From assembly GCA_021432635.1 (NCBI GenBank), contig MU270096.1, positions 147,367-211,366 on the forward strand: 64,000 nt of DNA. Reading direction: 5' to 3'. Under the pieces are notes generated by a model. It saw only the letters and a list, made by a program, of their open reading frames with translations. It searched no databases and was not told the DNA's origin. This DNA is from Thozetella sp. PMI_491. Lineage: Eukaryota; Ascomycota; Sordariomycetes; Chaetosphaeriales; Chaetosphaeriaceae. This document shows positions 50,534 to 62,557 of the stretch, piece after piece (the stretch's first letter is position 1; the number at the start of each line of letters is the position of its first letter). The translations under genes were made by a program, and so were the position numbers.

Positions 50534-52737
50534 TCTCTTCTTCTACATACAGGCGCTCTCGCAGAGGCAGCGCCCCGTGGTTGGGCCAGGAAGTTCGTCA
50601 AGAGAATTTGTCCCCAACTCCACGACTTCAGTGGGTGATGCGGTTGCATCGTCTTCGCGAGCTGCCACTACTACTACCCCTGTGACGCCTATCGCCTTTC
50701 GGATGTTCATTAGACCTACGGCCAGCCAAGGCGTCGCTCCGAACATCCTTACAACTTCTAAGGATGATGACGGCGGTACGGCCAATGTATATATCTGACT
50801 ACTTTATGTACATACGTTTACCTCGTCTTCGCTTTTCTCTTCTATTCTTGCCACTGTGCTCCATGGCTGTGCCAGTTCTCTGTTAGGGCGTTGGTTCCGC
50901 CACGAACTATTAGGCTCTGGCGCGAATGGGCTTACACCGCCGCTGCCTATGAATCCCCACAGTCTTTCGCACTCTCCGATAGGGCTTCGGTCCGATACTG
51001 CAACGCGAAGTGCGATGGCCCGGCAGGAAGCTTGAAAACAAAGGATACCTTTTCGCCCAGCGCTTGAGCTTACTTCCGTAGTTGGTTGTTAACCTGAGGC
51101 TGAGGAATCTCGTGATGCTGACAGGGACGATCTCTGCTTGGTTCAGCCATAGCTAGATTCCTTAAAACTAGAGGTAAAGTGCGAGTGGCAGTTGTCGATC
51201 TACTATTAGGTAAACAAAGAGTCAAGATCGCCACGAAACCCACCCCGTTATGCTGAGCTAGCCCACTGCCGTCCACAAGCCGAGAGAGCCGGCTTGATAG
51301 TAGGGGCCTGCTAGGTCGACACGGTCGACTAGGTAGCACCCCACCTACCCAACCCATGCAACCGGGGAACTCGCCTGCTGTGATGTGGCGCCTGAGTCGT
51401 GCGCATAGTGAATACGAGCTGCGTTTAGTTGGGTGGCATTTTTACCTCAACCGGATTCCACGCTTAGCCTATGACATGACGGGTGCCAAGCCAAGTCATG
51501 CTCCGGCAACAAGCGAACTCCCGGACTTCCCTGCAATTCACGACCGAATTGTTGGAAGGCTTCTAGCGCTCAATTAGCTACCGATTCCAGCAACCCGGAT
51601 AAGCGCCAATCTGCCCTTTCAAGAATGCATCCCTGGGCCGGGTGGTCGCCTTCGTCAAGTGTGCTGCGCCTTTCTCACCGAAGCTAGCCTCCATACACAC
51701 CGTAGAAACCACTTCCTAGCTCCAGGGTCCTGCGTCGCGCTGACGTCGATCCCTCCCTGAGGCCTGGTGTGCCGCCTACTAAATGGCAATGCAACGTTGT
51801 ACGGCTCAAAGAGCAAAAGCCAGACAACCACCTGTGCGACCGGAATTCGTCAACTGCACGCGCGCGGCCCTGGGCAGCACTCTATACAACAATTCAAGCT
51901 CTCGGAAATTAATGTTAAAGGAGAGGAGACTTGCCAATTCTACGTTGTGGATAGATACCCGGAAGGCGGTTGGCAAAGCCAAGGCATATGCGGGCCGAGT
52001 CAACAGAGTACCTAATGTGGTGGGCAAAAATAGAATAAGGTTGCAAGGAGCCGCCGGGGATGCCCAAGATCTAAGTGACTAGTCGCGCCCCAAACCCCGG
52101 CGATCGGGACCCCGCCGCACATCTGGAGCCGGACTTCCAGGACGCATCAACGGTGGTCTGCCTTGGTCTACCGACTTTCCTAATCCGCATACGAGGTCTC
52201 CTACTGCAGTAGCCGACATGGGATCCTCCCATGTGCCGCCGATCGTGCCTCTCCCGCCCCATGCCGGCTGCTGAACCCGAGCCCTAGCCGCTCTGTCGAC
52301 CAGACAAGTCTTTGGACCCTGGAGGCACAGCCTTACGCAGGCTCCAGCAGTGGCGCTACTTGGGCGTCATCGTGACATCGGGAGACGGGCCTCATCGCAT
52401 AGAGATTGCCGCGTACCCGAAGTGGATGGATATCGCCGAGAGTAGGTCTGGCAACTCGGTGTTGCTTGCTACCCCACCGCGTCTCTGGAGTCGCCGGGGT
52501 CCTTCTTCCTCTATACGAAAATACGGCATCAGGAATGCTCAGGGGAGGCCCTAGGAGCACAGCCGGGTCGTCCGAGGACGAGGTATAAAGCTTCGATGCC
52601 TTTCCTCGATCATGGCACTCGAACTCATCTAGCATCAAGACATCCACATAGCAGCCTGAACCCCCAAGCCTCTCAAACCCTCATCCATTCTTCTACATTT
52701 CTACCTCTCTGCCGCAAGCAACACCACACCTCTCAAA
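50534..52737. other. Intergenic region, no convincing gene
   Basis: Just after the GH131 stop, an open frame to 50798 is Ser/Thr-rich (TTSVGDAVASSSRAATTTT), but no legal intron joins it to the enzyme. The remainder shows nothing recognisable. Confidence 0.5.
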
Positions 52738-53187
52738 ATGCAGCTCACCAGCGCCGTTGTTGTCTCCATCCTCGCTGCCGTCGCCACCGCGGCGCCGGCC
52801 GCCCGTAGCGTCAAGTCCATGGCTGACGGCTCGGAGTGGACCATCCAGTCGATGACGCGGAGCTGCAACGACGACGACAGCTCGTGCCACTGGAGCTTCT
52901 CCATCAACGCCAACGACGGCAGCGACGCCACCGGCTGCGAGTACGACGTGGCCGCACAGAACGGGTCCCCGGCCAGCGAGTCTCCCGAGACCGGCGTCAA
53001 CTGCGGCGCCTTCACTATCACCTCGGGCTGGAGCGGCCAGTTCGGCCCGGACCAGGGCTTCACCACTCTGTCGGTGGTCCAGAACGACGCCCGCCTCATC
53101 GCCTGGCCGGCGTACACGGACGCGCAGCTGGCCAACGGTGCCGTGGTCAGCCCTGACCAGAGCTACCCCGTCCAGAACCTCCCGTAG
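52738..53187 (+). CDS. Small secreted protein with four cysteines
   Basis: A single-exon gene of 149 residues. A clear signal peptide (MQLTSAVVVSILAAVATAAP) is followed by a mature domain of about 125 residues with four cysteines (RSCNDDDSSCHWSF, TGCEYD, GVNCGAF), enough for two disulfides. The end is FTTLSVVQNDARLIAWPAY, then a short polar tail. Similar small secreted proteins with a signal peptide, even beta-type pattern and four Cys are widespread in Sordariomycetes. I know no function for them. Strong codon bias toward C in third positions suggests good expression. Confidence 0.8.
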   Translation: MQLTSAVVVSILAAVATAAPAARSVKSMADGSEWTIQSMTRSCNDDDSSCHWSFSINANDGSDATGCEYDVAAQNGSPASESPETGVNCGAFTITSGWSGQFGPDQGFTTLSVVQNDARLIAWPAYTDAQLANGAVVSPDQSYPVQNLP

Positions 53188-55043
53188 AGAGCCTAAAGAG
53201 GGGAAGACCACGGGGAAGAAGGTGCGAAGGACGTGAGGGCGAAGGAAAGAAGGACAAGGCTAGAATATTTTCTTGCTGGTGCAATTTAGTTAATGCATGT
53301 AATTATCAATCTTAATAACAAAACAATGGGCCCAACCCAACGATCGCTTGGTACGACTAGGGCTACAGGTTCGCTGACTGCAAGCTCACTCCGGCGTGAT
53401 ATGCCTGTTCGATGCTCAGCGCTGGTTGGCTTGTAGTGCTGGGGCCTGGTCTGCGCCGAGAAATGCTCTAGTTGTTATCGGTTGTTGATAGGCGAGATAG
53501 GCTTCCATAGACAAAAGATTTTGACGCATGCTTCCCTCTACGGCATGCTGACGGGGGGGACCGTGCTGCCTATCGTGACCTGTCATCCCATCATGCATGT
53601 TGGCTGGCAGCTGAAAATGTGGGGTGAGAGGCGCCGTTAGCGCACAGTCTCGATAAGAGAGACAGAACTGCTTTTTCTTCCCGTTCTCTTTCTTTTTTTT
53701 TCTCCCCCTCTCCCCGCGATGCAAGCCCTAGGGCGCTGACTGCCGAGCGCCACGTTGCTCCTTCCCTCCGTAACGAGGCTGCTTGGCGCAGAGGCCACAA
53801 TGAGGGCGGTGCGCCCGTCCAATGTGCGCATCGCATCGGAGATCGCCTGATCATCAGGGCTGGCTCGGGGAGAGCGATTCACGACATGCAGCAGTGTGGC
53901 CGAGACCTGGCTGGCCAAGCTTGCCTAGCAGCCCACCCTCCTCAAGTCTTTGGTACTGTAGGTATGGAGTAAACCACTAGTACTGTAGGTAATAAATAGG
54001 GCACTGTATCCGTACATGCTGTAAGATGAGATAATGTGGTAGTATGGCGGCAGCTTACCGACCGAAGACGGTACAAGTACTCCCGTCTGGACATCCCGAC
54101 CGTACGGGCTGCTGCGGCCACAGCCCTCCAGCCAATGCATGCCCAAGTGACGCACCCCGAACGGCCACTAGGATCGGCGGCGAACGGCAATGGCACCCCC
54201 GCAGATGGCCATGACGACACCACCACCGAAGCGCTTGCTTTTCGAAACGGTTGGCTTTTTTAGGGCTTTTGACTGGAACAGCGCGCAATGCGCCCGTCCC
54301 GCCGTCGTGCACCAAGCAACGGCGTCGCGCGTGAGCATTTCGCACCTCGCTCTCCCCCCCTTCTTATCGCGCTCTCGCCTTGGCCGTCTCCCTCTCTGTG
54401 TTTCCCTCTCGATTCCCACGTTGCATCCAGACACGTGCCCAGCTTTGCACGCCCGTCTGCCCACCTTCCACATCCAGCGGCCACCGTCCTGGGATCGCTG
54501 GGTCCGGTTCGGCCTCTTTTCTAACCTATCATCACCTTGGCCTGTGCCACGAGGGGCTCCATCGCCAGCGAACGACAAGTTCCCCGGGGCCCGCTGCCCA
54601 ATAAGCTCAACGACGGGGGTCAGAGCGCTCGCCGGGAGCTGGGACCCGTCGACCTGGTCTTGAGCTTTTGTCCCTCGGACCCACCCCAGCCCCTCTATCA
54701 TAGATACCACCCCCACTCGCCCACTTGGTAGCACATTTTTCGGGTGAGAGAGGTGTTGCTGCCCCTCGTGCCCCTGGAGATCTACAAGTTTTTTCTAGAA
54801 AAAGCTTCATGTCCCACTCCCCCCATCCCGGCCGAGGTCTACTTTCCTCCTCCTCCTCCCGCTCCTCACCTGCACTCTCTCCCTCCCGCCCCGAGGTCTA
54901 GCTACTCCCCCTCCGGAGACGCGACCCTTCCTTCTTATTCACCTACCTGGGCAGCTCACACGTTTGTCTCGTACACCGACTTAGATAAACATCAATCGAC
55001 TCGCTAGCTTCCCGCCCCGCCCCTCCCCTCCCTCCCCTTCACC
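53188..55043. other. Intergenic region, no gene seen
   Basis: 3' UTR of the small secreted protein to about 53330, then unremarkable sequence. From about 54330 it becomes C/T-rich on the plus strand (leader of the next gene, listed separately). Two copies of TACTGTAGGTA lie near 53950 and 53980. Confidence 0.55.
54330..55043 (+). promoter_or_regulatory. Long pyrimidine-rich leader of the SVOP-like MFS gene
   Basis: About 700 bases rich in CCT/CTC motifs lead up to the ATG at 55044. This fits a strongly expressed fungal gene with a long 5' UTR. No specific binding site is claimed. Confidence 0.4.
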
Positions 55044-56824
55044 ATGTCGACGGAAGAGAGCCCGCGGGTTGAGGACACCCACGATGACAAGCGCCTGGAG
55101 GCCGGCAGCGACGAGGCTCCGCCTTACCGCGCTTCGGAAGTGAGCTCACTCAATGCCGAAGATATCCTCGCCCTCAAGGACATCGACCCTGCCCTCGACA
55201 TGAAGATGCACTTGGTCAACAATGTATGCTTGCGCCCCGCCGGCCGCCCCTACCATTGGCTCGGCCGCACTTTGTGCTGCCACATTGGCACCCATTGACA
55301 CTTTCTCTTTGCTAGGCAATCGATGAGATTGGCTGGACCGGCTACCACACCAAGCTCTTCTTCCTCAATGGCTTCGGGTACGCCCTCTGCGGAGAGGTCT
55401 GGAGCGGGACAGCCTGCTGACGCTTGCTAGATATGCCGTGGACTCCCTGATCCTCCTGCTCCAGTCCGTCATCGCTGGGCCGGCTTTCAAGGAATTCGGA
55501 TCGGTCGGTTTCGCCAAGGGCCTCACTATCGCCGTTTACGTTGGCATGCTTGCGGGCGCTATCTTCTGGGGCCTAAGCGCCGACATCATCGGTAGACGCT
55601 ATGCGTTCAACATCTCCCTGTTCATCTGCTCGGCGGCTGCCATCATTGCTGGCGCCGTGCCGAACTGGGCCTCTCTCGGCACTATGATCGCGATCCTCGG
55701 TTTCGGCGGCGGCGGCAATTTGGTGCTCGACACCACCGTGTTCCTGGAGTACCTCCCCGGCGACAAGCAATGGCTGGTGACGCTCCTGGCCTGCTGGTGG
55801 GGCCTCGGACAGGCCTGCACTGGCTTCATTGCGTGGGGGTTCCTCGGTAGGTCCTGCTGCTAACACTCTGGAGAAAGCAAGCCCCAGCTCACCGTTGCTA
55901 GTGCCCGAGCAGTGGAACTGCGCCGACGCGGCTGACTGCACTCACGACAACAACATGGGCTGGCGATACACCATGTACACTGGTGGAGCTGCCGTTTTCG
56001 TCATGTCCGTCGCCCGTATTACTGTCATCCGCCTCCTCGAGACTCCCAAGTACTTGCTGGCCCTGGGCGAGGATGAGAAGGTGATCGAGACCCTGCAGAG
56101 CATTGCGACCAAGTACGGCAAGACATGCTCTCTGACTGTCGAGGCTCTCACCGCCTGCGGCGTCGTGAGGACTACCCACAGCGCCAGCCGTTTCTCCATC
56201 GGCGAGACCCTCATCCACTTCCGCGGACTCTTCGCTACCAAGCGCATGGGTCTCTCTACCATTCTCATCTGGCTCTCGTGGGCCATGATGGGTCTGACCT
56301 ACCCCCTGTTCTACGTGTTTCTCCCCACCTACCTCAAGAACCACGGCTCCACGGCTTCCGACATCACTCCGTACATCCAGTGGCGCGACTACGCTCTGGC
56401 CAACATCTCGTCCGTCTTCGGTCCTATTCTGGCCGGTTACATGTGCAACACCAAGCTCCTCGGTCGTCGCTACACCATGACCATCGGCGCCCTGCTGACC
56501 ATGGCCTTCTTCTTCGCCTACACTGCCGTCCGGAGCGAGCCCCAGGATGTCGGGTTCTCGTGCACCATCGCCTTTTGCCTCAACATCTACTACGGTACTC
56601 TGTACGCCTACACCCCCGAGGTGCTTCCTAGCGCCCACCGAGCCACCGGCAACGGCGTGGCTGTCGCCTGCAACCGCATCATGGGCATTATGAGCGCCAT
56701 CATCGCTACTTACGCCGACACGGAAACACCCGCGCCCCTGTACATCTGCGCCGTGCTCCTTCTGGTCATGGGTATCATGAGCGCCTTCTTCCCTTATGAG
56801 CCGTACGGCAAGAGGAGCTCATAA
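55044..56824 (+). CDS. MFS transporter, SVOP / sugar-porter-like
   Basis: Exons 55044-55223, 55316-55377, 55431-55846 and 55902-56824 encode 526 residues with about 12 membrane segments. A long acidic N-terminus leads to IDEIGWTGYHTKLFFLNGFGYAVDS, the hallmark of the SV2/SVOP-like subgroup. The segment 2-3 loop has GLSADIIGRRYAF. FGGGGNLVLDTTVFLEYLP and the late TPEVLPSAHRATGNGVAVACNRIMGI are the other group motifs. All three introns keep frame (GTATGC...GCTAG, GTACGC...GCTAG, GTAGGT...GCTAG). In fungi these carriers are often annotated as sugar, phosphate or organic-anion transporters without proof, so no substrate is assigned. Confidence 0.9.
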
Positions 56825-57272
56825 GGGGATTGGGGCTCAGAATAGAGCACCAGCCTGTTGCCAGCTCTAGCAAGGCGAGATGGGCGGCACGGAAGAGAAA
56901 GTTGACTGGGCTGACTCTTGGAAAGGCCGGATTTGGCCGAGATTCTCTTGGTAGGAAGCAACGTTGGGGAGGGCGGTAGCTCGTTATTTTATGTGCACGA
57001 TACCCAACATCCACGTCTCCAACAGCAGTTACCAAATATACCCCTAATATTTCCTTGCTGCTGATAAGAAACTAACAAGTTTAACCTACCTGGCGTGATC
57101 GAAAAGTTGGCGTCTCTGTGCCCGCTATCAATAGCTTGTGTGCAATGAAAAGTAGCGCGGAAAACTCAGCAACTTTAGCAACTTTTTTGGTTCTGCCTAG
57201 CGGCCTCGCGGCCGTTGATTATTACCCAAATACACTACGGAGTAATGTCCGTCATCTTCCATTAGCGTCCTA
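56825..57272. other. Intergenic region between convergent genes
   Basis: 3' UTRs of the SVOP-like carrier and the FAD oxidoreductase. No gene seen. Confidence 0.55.
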
Positions 57273-59069
57273 TTACACGCGACAAAGCCCGGCCTCGTCC
57301 CACTCCTCGCTACCGACCCCACGCCGAGTGATGAACAGCGCCCGTGGGTCCCACTTCCGCTTAACCTTCAGCAGCCTTGGGTAATTGGCGCCCCAGAATG
57401 ACTGTTGGAAGTTGATCTCGCCCGGGTCCGCCTCGTTCAGATAGGCCCCCATATCGGGCTCGAGGGCCTTCATCAAGGGGCTCTGCTGGTACGTGAGGCG
57501 GTCCGTGAACACCTTCTGCTCCGCCAGCGTGGCGTTATGGCCCCAGGATGTTCCCCAGGCGATGTGCGTCACCGCCCGTCGCCACGCCGGGTTCACCGCC
57601 GAGTCGCTCGTGTTGCGCGCTACTAGACCGCCTGCCACGACGTGGCCGATGAACGACTGGCCAGGCGCCAGCGCGCCGATCTTCGTCATGGCGTCTACCA
57701 GCTTCGACGGGCCGTCCGGCGACGACAGGAAGGCGTGCGAGACGAGGCGCGAGGCGGGCCGGCTGACCACCCCCGCGGAGTCCGAATCGCCTGTCAGGGT
57801 CAGGGCGAAGAGATATTTCGACTCCGGGACCAGGTCAGACCTGTATACTACTGACGCACCCGTGTCGTTGAAGCTCTTGACAGTAGAGGACCAGACTCGG
57901 TCCCCATAGGCTACGTCGGAGACGTTGGAGAAGAACAGCGCGATGGTGGCGACCCCCATCCCGTCCGAGGTGGCTGACGGGTTGAGGAAGTAGTAGCCTG
58001 ACGCACCCGCGTCGTTCATGGCCGGCAGGTTTGCGTGGAAGACCCGCAGGGCCTCCCAGTATGCCGTCGCGTTGGACGTGGCGAGTATTACACTGGTTGA
58101 GATGACCGGAATCTCTGGGAAGGTCCGGAGGGTCACGCTGGTGACAACGCCGAACGTTCCGCCGCCGCCGCCGCGGAGGGCCCAGAACAGGTCTTTGTTC
58201 TTATATTGGTTCGCGACGACAAGATCTCCCTATCCCGGCAGAATATTAGTTGGTGGCTTGCGCATGGTCAACAGATGGCCGTGGCTTACCGTAGCCGTCA
58301 CGACCCGAAACTCGAGTGCGTTGTCTGCGGCCAACCCTTTCCAGCCCCCGAACGGTGAGTGGCCACCGCCTTGGACATAGCCGCCCGCGGCGCCGACCGT
58401 GTGAGACAGCCCGGCAATGACGGTGACGTTCTGCGCCGCGACCGCGTCGTACAGGTGCTTGAGCACAACGCCCGCGCCGATGGTAACAGCCGGGCCTTCC
58501 GAGGCGCGTCCCCCCTCGGGCACGAAGCTGTCTGTGAAATTCGTGCTGTTAAGCGAGAAGGTCGCGATCTGAAACGACTCCGGGGCCGAAGACCGCCCGA
58601 GGAAGCAGTGGCCGGTATTCTTGATGGCGAGGCGCAAGTCGTGCTGCCGGGCGAACCGCACCGCGGCTTGGATGTGGGCCTCGTTCTGCACAACGGCCGA
58701 GTAGAGCGAGATACGGCCCTGTCCGCAAGGCCGGTCGCGCGCGGTGTCGACGTCGCAGCTCTCGTTTCGCTCCGGCCAGGCCTCCCAGTTCGTCCACTGG
58801 ACAGCGCCCGGCTGGGTTATCCGCCAGGCGGATTCGTTGGACATGGTCGTCACCGCGCTGCAGGCGGCGGCGTCGTAGGTCGGATCGTGGCACACATAGG
58901 CAATAGGGCGGACTGCCTGGAGGTGGCCGTCGAGAGAGGCGTTCAGGTGTTTCCACTGGCGGGTTGAAGGCCAGCAGGGGTCTGTGGGGCGGCAGCGGCA
59001 GCGACAGCTTGCCGAGGCCGTCGCCAGGGAGGCCAGGGAGAGCACGAGGAGCTTTAATTTGGAATACAT
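57273..59069 (-). CDS. Secreted FAD-linked oxidoreductase, berberine-bridge (BBE) type
   Basis: Exons 59069-58290 and 58229-57273 encode 578 residues. BBE-like oxidases bind FAD covalently and oxidise carbohydrates, alkaloids or other secondary metabolites with O2. A signal peptide (LLVLSLASLATASA) precedes a Cys-rich start. The FAD-binding domain includes AIKNTGHCFLGRSS, whose His is the usual attachment point, and GLSHTVGAAGGYVQGGGHSPFGG, where the second, cysteinyl attachment site of bicovalent members is a Ser, so a single covalent link is expected. The C-terminal part has LFWALRGGGGGTFGVVTSVTL and ends LLKVKRKWDPRALFITRRGVGSEEW. The intron (GTAAGC...GATAG) is phase 0. It is a neighbour of an MFS carrier and a methyltransferase. 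Confidence 0.9.
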
Positions 59070-59857
59070 AACGAACCAGCCTCGGTGACCGAGCCTTGTG
59101 TGCTATCTACATAATTGCTATGAGCTACGGTGGTGGTTGTCTATGGAGCCTTTTATATTTGGTCAAATCGAGCCGTCCCATGGCGGCGCCATGAAGCTTC
59201 TGCACCTCGTTTGCCGTATGAAGGTCGCCAAAGAGAGCCTACCGAGGGCTAAGTCGTAAGTACATCATCCTCCATAGCCACCAAGGCACCCTAAGCTAGA
59301 ACGCGTATACCGCCAGTCCATCGGGCCACACAGATCGTCGGGCGGGCCAGGGAAGCTAACCCGAATGAGATCTATAGCGCGAATGGTTCAAAAACAGCGG
59401 GACCCTACCGAGTATAGGGAGTGGCGCAAGGGATGCGAAATACGTCGGAGCTGCATTGCACCGATCTGAGAGCCCCGGGCTGACTTTTGGGGGGGCCTTC
59501 TACCAATCAGCGAGGGCGATCTCTGTACCAAGCATACGCACTGCATGCCGAGGTGTGAGGCTGAATCGAGGGTTTCCTATCCAAGCAATTTCCACCATGA
59601 CCGTCCTGAGAGTAAGATGGACCTAGGGTCGGATCGCTTCAAGCAATCCAACAGCTAGGTTCCGAAATTTGCTGAGAGTGGGTTATAGGGAAGGGTTGTA
59701 CGAGAGGGGCTTAGAAGTGACTCATAAAAATATGCCGTGTTGATTGTTCTATCGATATATGCATTCGCCAGCCCCGAACGAGGAATCTGGTCGGGGGGTA
59801 TCATTCTAGTATGAGAGAAAAGAAAGCCAATTGAATACTCCGTCCTTAGCAAGCCAA
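59070..59857. other. Intergenic region, no gene seen
   Basis: The 5' region of the FAD oxidoreductase and the 3' region of the MFS carrier, both on the minus strand. Nothing else seen. Confidence 0.55.
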
Positions 59858-61688
59858 CTAGTTGTATACTGAGCCCCTCGACCACTTGGATCTCGCCCGA
59901 ATCTGCTTGCCATATCTATAGAAGACGAAAGGCACTGGGATGAGCAGGGCCGCGAACCCACCAGTGATGCTCGATCCTGGCCCCACGCCGAGGTTGTGAT
60001 AGAGCGGCCCGACGACCAGGGGGAACGCGCCTGCAAAGCAAGAGCGGAGGAAAGTATTTGCCGCCACGGCCGACGCGGCGTACTGCTGGAAGGTGTCGAC
60101 CAAATAGTTCAAGGCGGCTTGGAAGATGGTGAAGAAACCCGTGCCGACCATCACCAGGCCGATACACGGGACAATCCAATGAATGTCTGGACCGGCAGTC
60201 CAGCCCATGAGAAACTGGCCGCCGGAAAAGAGGAAGGATCCGACCATCATTGGGGGTAACCGCTTCTCTGGAACGGGCTTGTTGCCCGCCGCGTGGTATG
60301 CTTTGTTGTATAGTGTCTGGTTGAAGACGTTGGCTGCTGCGCCGAGTATGGCGCCTAGAAGAGTGCAGAGGAAGGGAAGCGTGGAAGCAAAGGGGCTCCA
60401 TCCCCGGACTTCATGAAAGATGAAGGGAATGCTGCCGAGCTGCATATACAGGATTCCGTAGCAGAAAGAGGCGTAAAGGGCGACCAGGAAGCAGATGGGC
60501 GTGCGCAGGAGCTGGATCGGACGCACCAGGAACTTCTTGGAAAGCTCCTTGATGCTCACATCCCACTCCTCGAATTTGGCGTGGAGAGCCCAGTTCCCCG
60601 AGTCATGGCGCAGGCGTCGGGCTTTGTATACGAGAAGCTTGGGCGGGTACGTCTCGTCGATAAACACGACGGCGAACACCAGCACAAACGCCTGCAGGAT
60701 ACCGGTGATGTATTCGGTCCAGCGCCAGCCCAGAGATGGCTGCGCCACCACCGCAGCGGACACGATCGGGCCTGGTGATGACAGTTAGCGCCGCTTATCA
60801 AGGTATATCTACGGGGTTTGGTTGTTTTAACTAACCTAGTACTGGACCGCCGACCACGGCCATAGCATATCCAGCCATCGCGATACCTCGCCAAGCAGGA
60901 GAATACAGATCGCCGAGCACGCCTCCCGTGTTCGTCACTGGCGCCGACGAGAAGAAGGCGCCAAAGAATCGGGTCAGCATCAAGGTCTGGAAGTCCTTCG
61001 CCGTAGCGCTGCCGAAGCTGAAGGCGATGGCGACGAACATGGGCGCCAGCACCGCGGCCCGGCGGCCGTAGACTTCGCTCAGCGGAGCCCATAGCAGGGG
61101 CCCGATGCCGAAGCCGAGCAGGAACAGCGTGGTGCCTAGGGTCGCCACCTGCGAGCCGACACCGAACTCCTCGGCGATCTGTAGCGTCCCCGCCGAGTAC
61201 GCCGAAGAGGCCCAGGTCGCCGTCATGGTGACCAGGCCGTATAGAAGCGTGGTGGAGACCTTCCTGTGGGTCGGCCAGTTGATGGGACGGTATTCGTCGT
61301 CCGGGCCGTCGAAGTCGACCAGCTCCGCTCGTCCGGTCGGCTGGTGGGTTAAGGGATGGGTGAATTGCGGGACGGGCCGGGACCGGATCCGGGAGATGGC
61401 CGTGTCTCGCCTGGATATCGTCCTCGCGAGGCTCAGGCCACTTGCTGTAGCGGTACCTCTCCGAGACAGGCTGGGGCGGAGGTCTTGGCGGGTGGGCCGA
61501 TGTCCATCGTCGTCTTCTTGGGTGTCCTCATCCTCACTCGGTAGATCGCTGTCGCTCGGGAGGTGGTCAGAACTATTATCCTTCTCGCTTGCGGACGCCC
61601 GCAGCGGGGATTCGGTTTCGGTTTCTCGTGAGCGCGCGCCGTCCGTGTCTGGTGCAACGGCGGGTGCGGATGTGGCTGGTACGGACAT
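59858..61688 (-). CDS. MFS transporter, DHA1 type (polyamine/multidrug exporter-like)
   Basis: Exons 61688-60836 and 60771-59858 encode 588 residues. A long acidic, Ser-rich cytosolic N-terminus is followed by DDEYRPINWPTHRKVSTTLLYGL, the variant of the DHA1 signature found in the Tpo/Flr group. SEVYGRRAAVLAPMF is the loop 2-3 motif, and RFFGAFFSSAPVTNTGGVLGDLY and GPVLGPIVSAAVV are the segment 4-5 motifs. The end is FYRYGKQIRARSKW. The intron (GTTAGT...ACCAG) keeps frame. The ATG at 61688 is preferred; the frame is open 75 codons further up but without protein-like features. It could export a product of its neighbours, but that is only proximity. Confidence 0.9.
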
Positions 61689-62557
61689 GGCGAGAAGAAT
61701 TCGATCCGCCAGTCTGGAACGCGAGTGAATACAGCAGTGATTAGCTCGGCGATCTTCTGTCTCACCGTAAGAAAGAAGATTCTCTGTGAGTTTATATCGA
61801 TCGATGACTCGAGGTAGCACACCACGCCTTCCTTTGTCGCCGACAGCGTGCGCCCCCCGGGACCGACGACGGCCCGTAGAGGTGCCGGACAGTGGAGCTG
61901 CCAATGACGTCAATGACCAAACCCTGAGTCGACATCTCTACCGAGCGCGACGATTCGCCAATTCGTGGTCATCTGACAATCCGCCACTCCGGGCACGCCG
62001 CCACCAGGGGTCCAAATGGGATCTATACCGAAAATTTTGGGCAGGAGGCGGTGCAGTAGTTAGAGGTCAGCGGATCAATTGATACCGATGCCGGAACGCG
62101 GAATCTCGAATCACTGGCCGGGAGAGTCCAATGGCGAATTGGCACAAAGAGTCTACGAGTAAACACACACACATGCCTACCTTACATATACGGCATATAC
62201 AGGGCCTATACTATGCCAAGCCCAAGGTCGCATCCAATCATTAGTAGGTAAGTTAATGTACAGCGAATCGTCCAGTTCTACTAACAAACCCATGCCGGCC
62301 AAGGATGAGGCTGGTCTTGCGGGAAATCGTAGCCGCAATATAGGGTTCTTCGGATAGTTGCAGGGCGTTAGCTTGCATCCGACGCACGGTATTCGGGCAG
62401 CTCATTGTGTAACTGCCGCTGGCAGACAGCTGCAAGCCAGCTAAGTAGCGCTCACTAGAAAACGGGAGTAGAGCGAGCGGGTGGAGAGCGAAGCGGGGTC
62501 TTGACGGCACAATGTAGCCGTTTGATCCGACATAAGTTCATGCAGCGACTATAACTT
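61689..62557. other. Divergent promoter region (MFS / methyltransferase)
   Basis: About 870 bases shared by two genes running in opposite directions. No gene seen. The part near 62150-62260 is AT-richer. Confidence 0.55.

Noticed and set aside
50493-50798. Ser/Thr-rich frame as a C-terminal exon of GH131
   Set aside because: The only donors that would join it remove conserved enzyme sequence or give introns under 25 nt.
53951-53992. Two TACTGTAGGTA copies as a possible insertion scar
   Set aside because: The copies are short, close together and without target duplication or terminal repeats.
55898-56638. 246-codon minus-strand frame
   Set aside because: Antisense to the last exon of the SVOP-like carrier, with charge-rich mirror composition.
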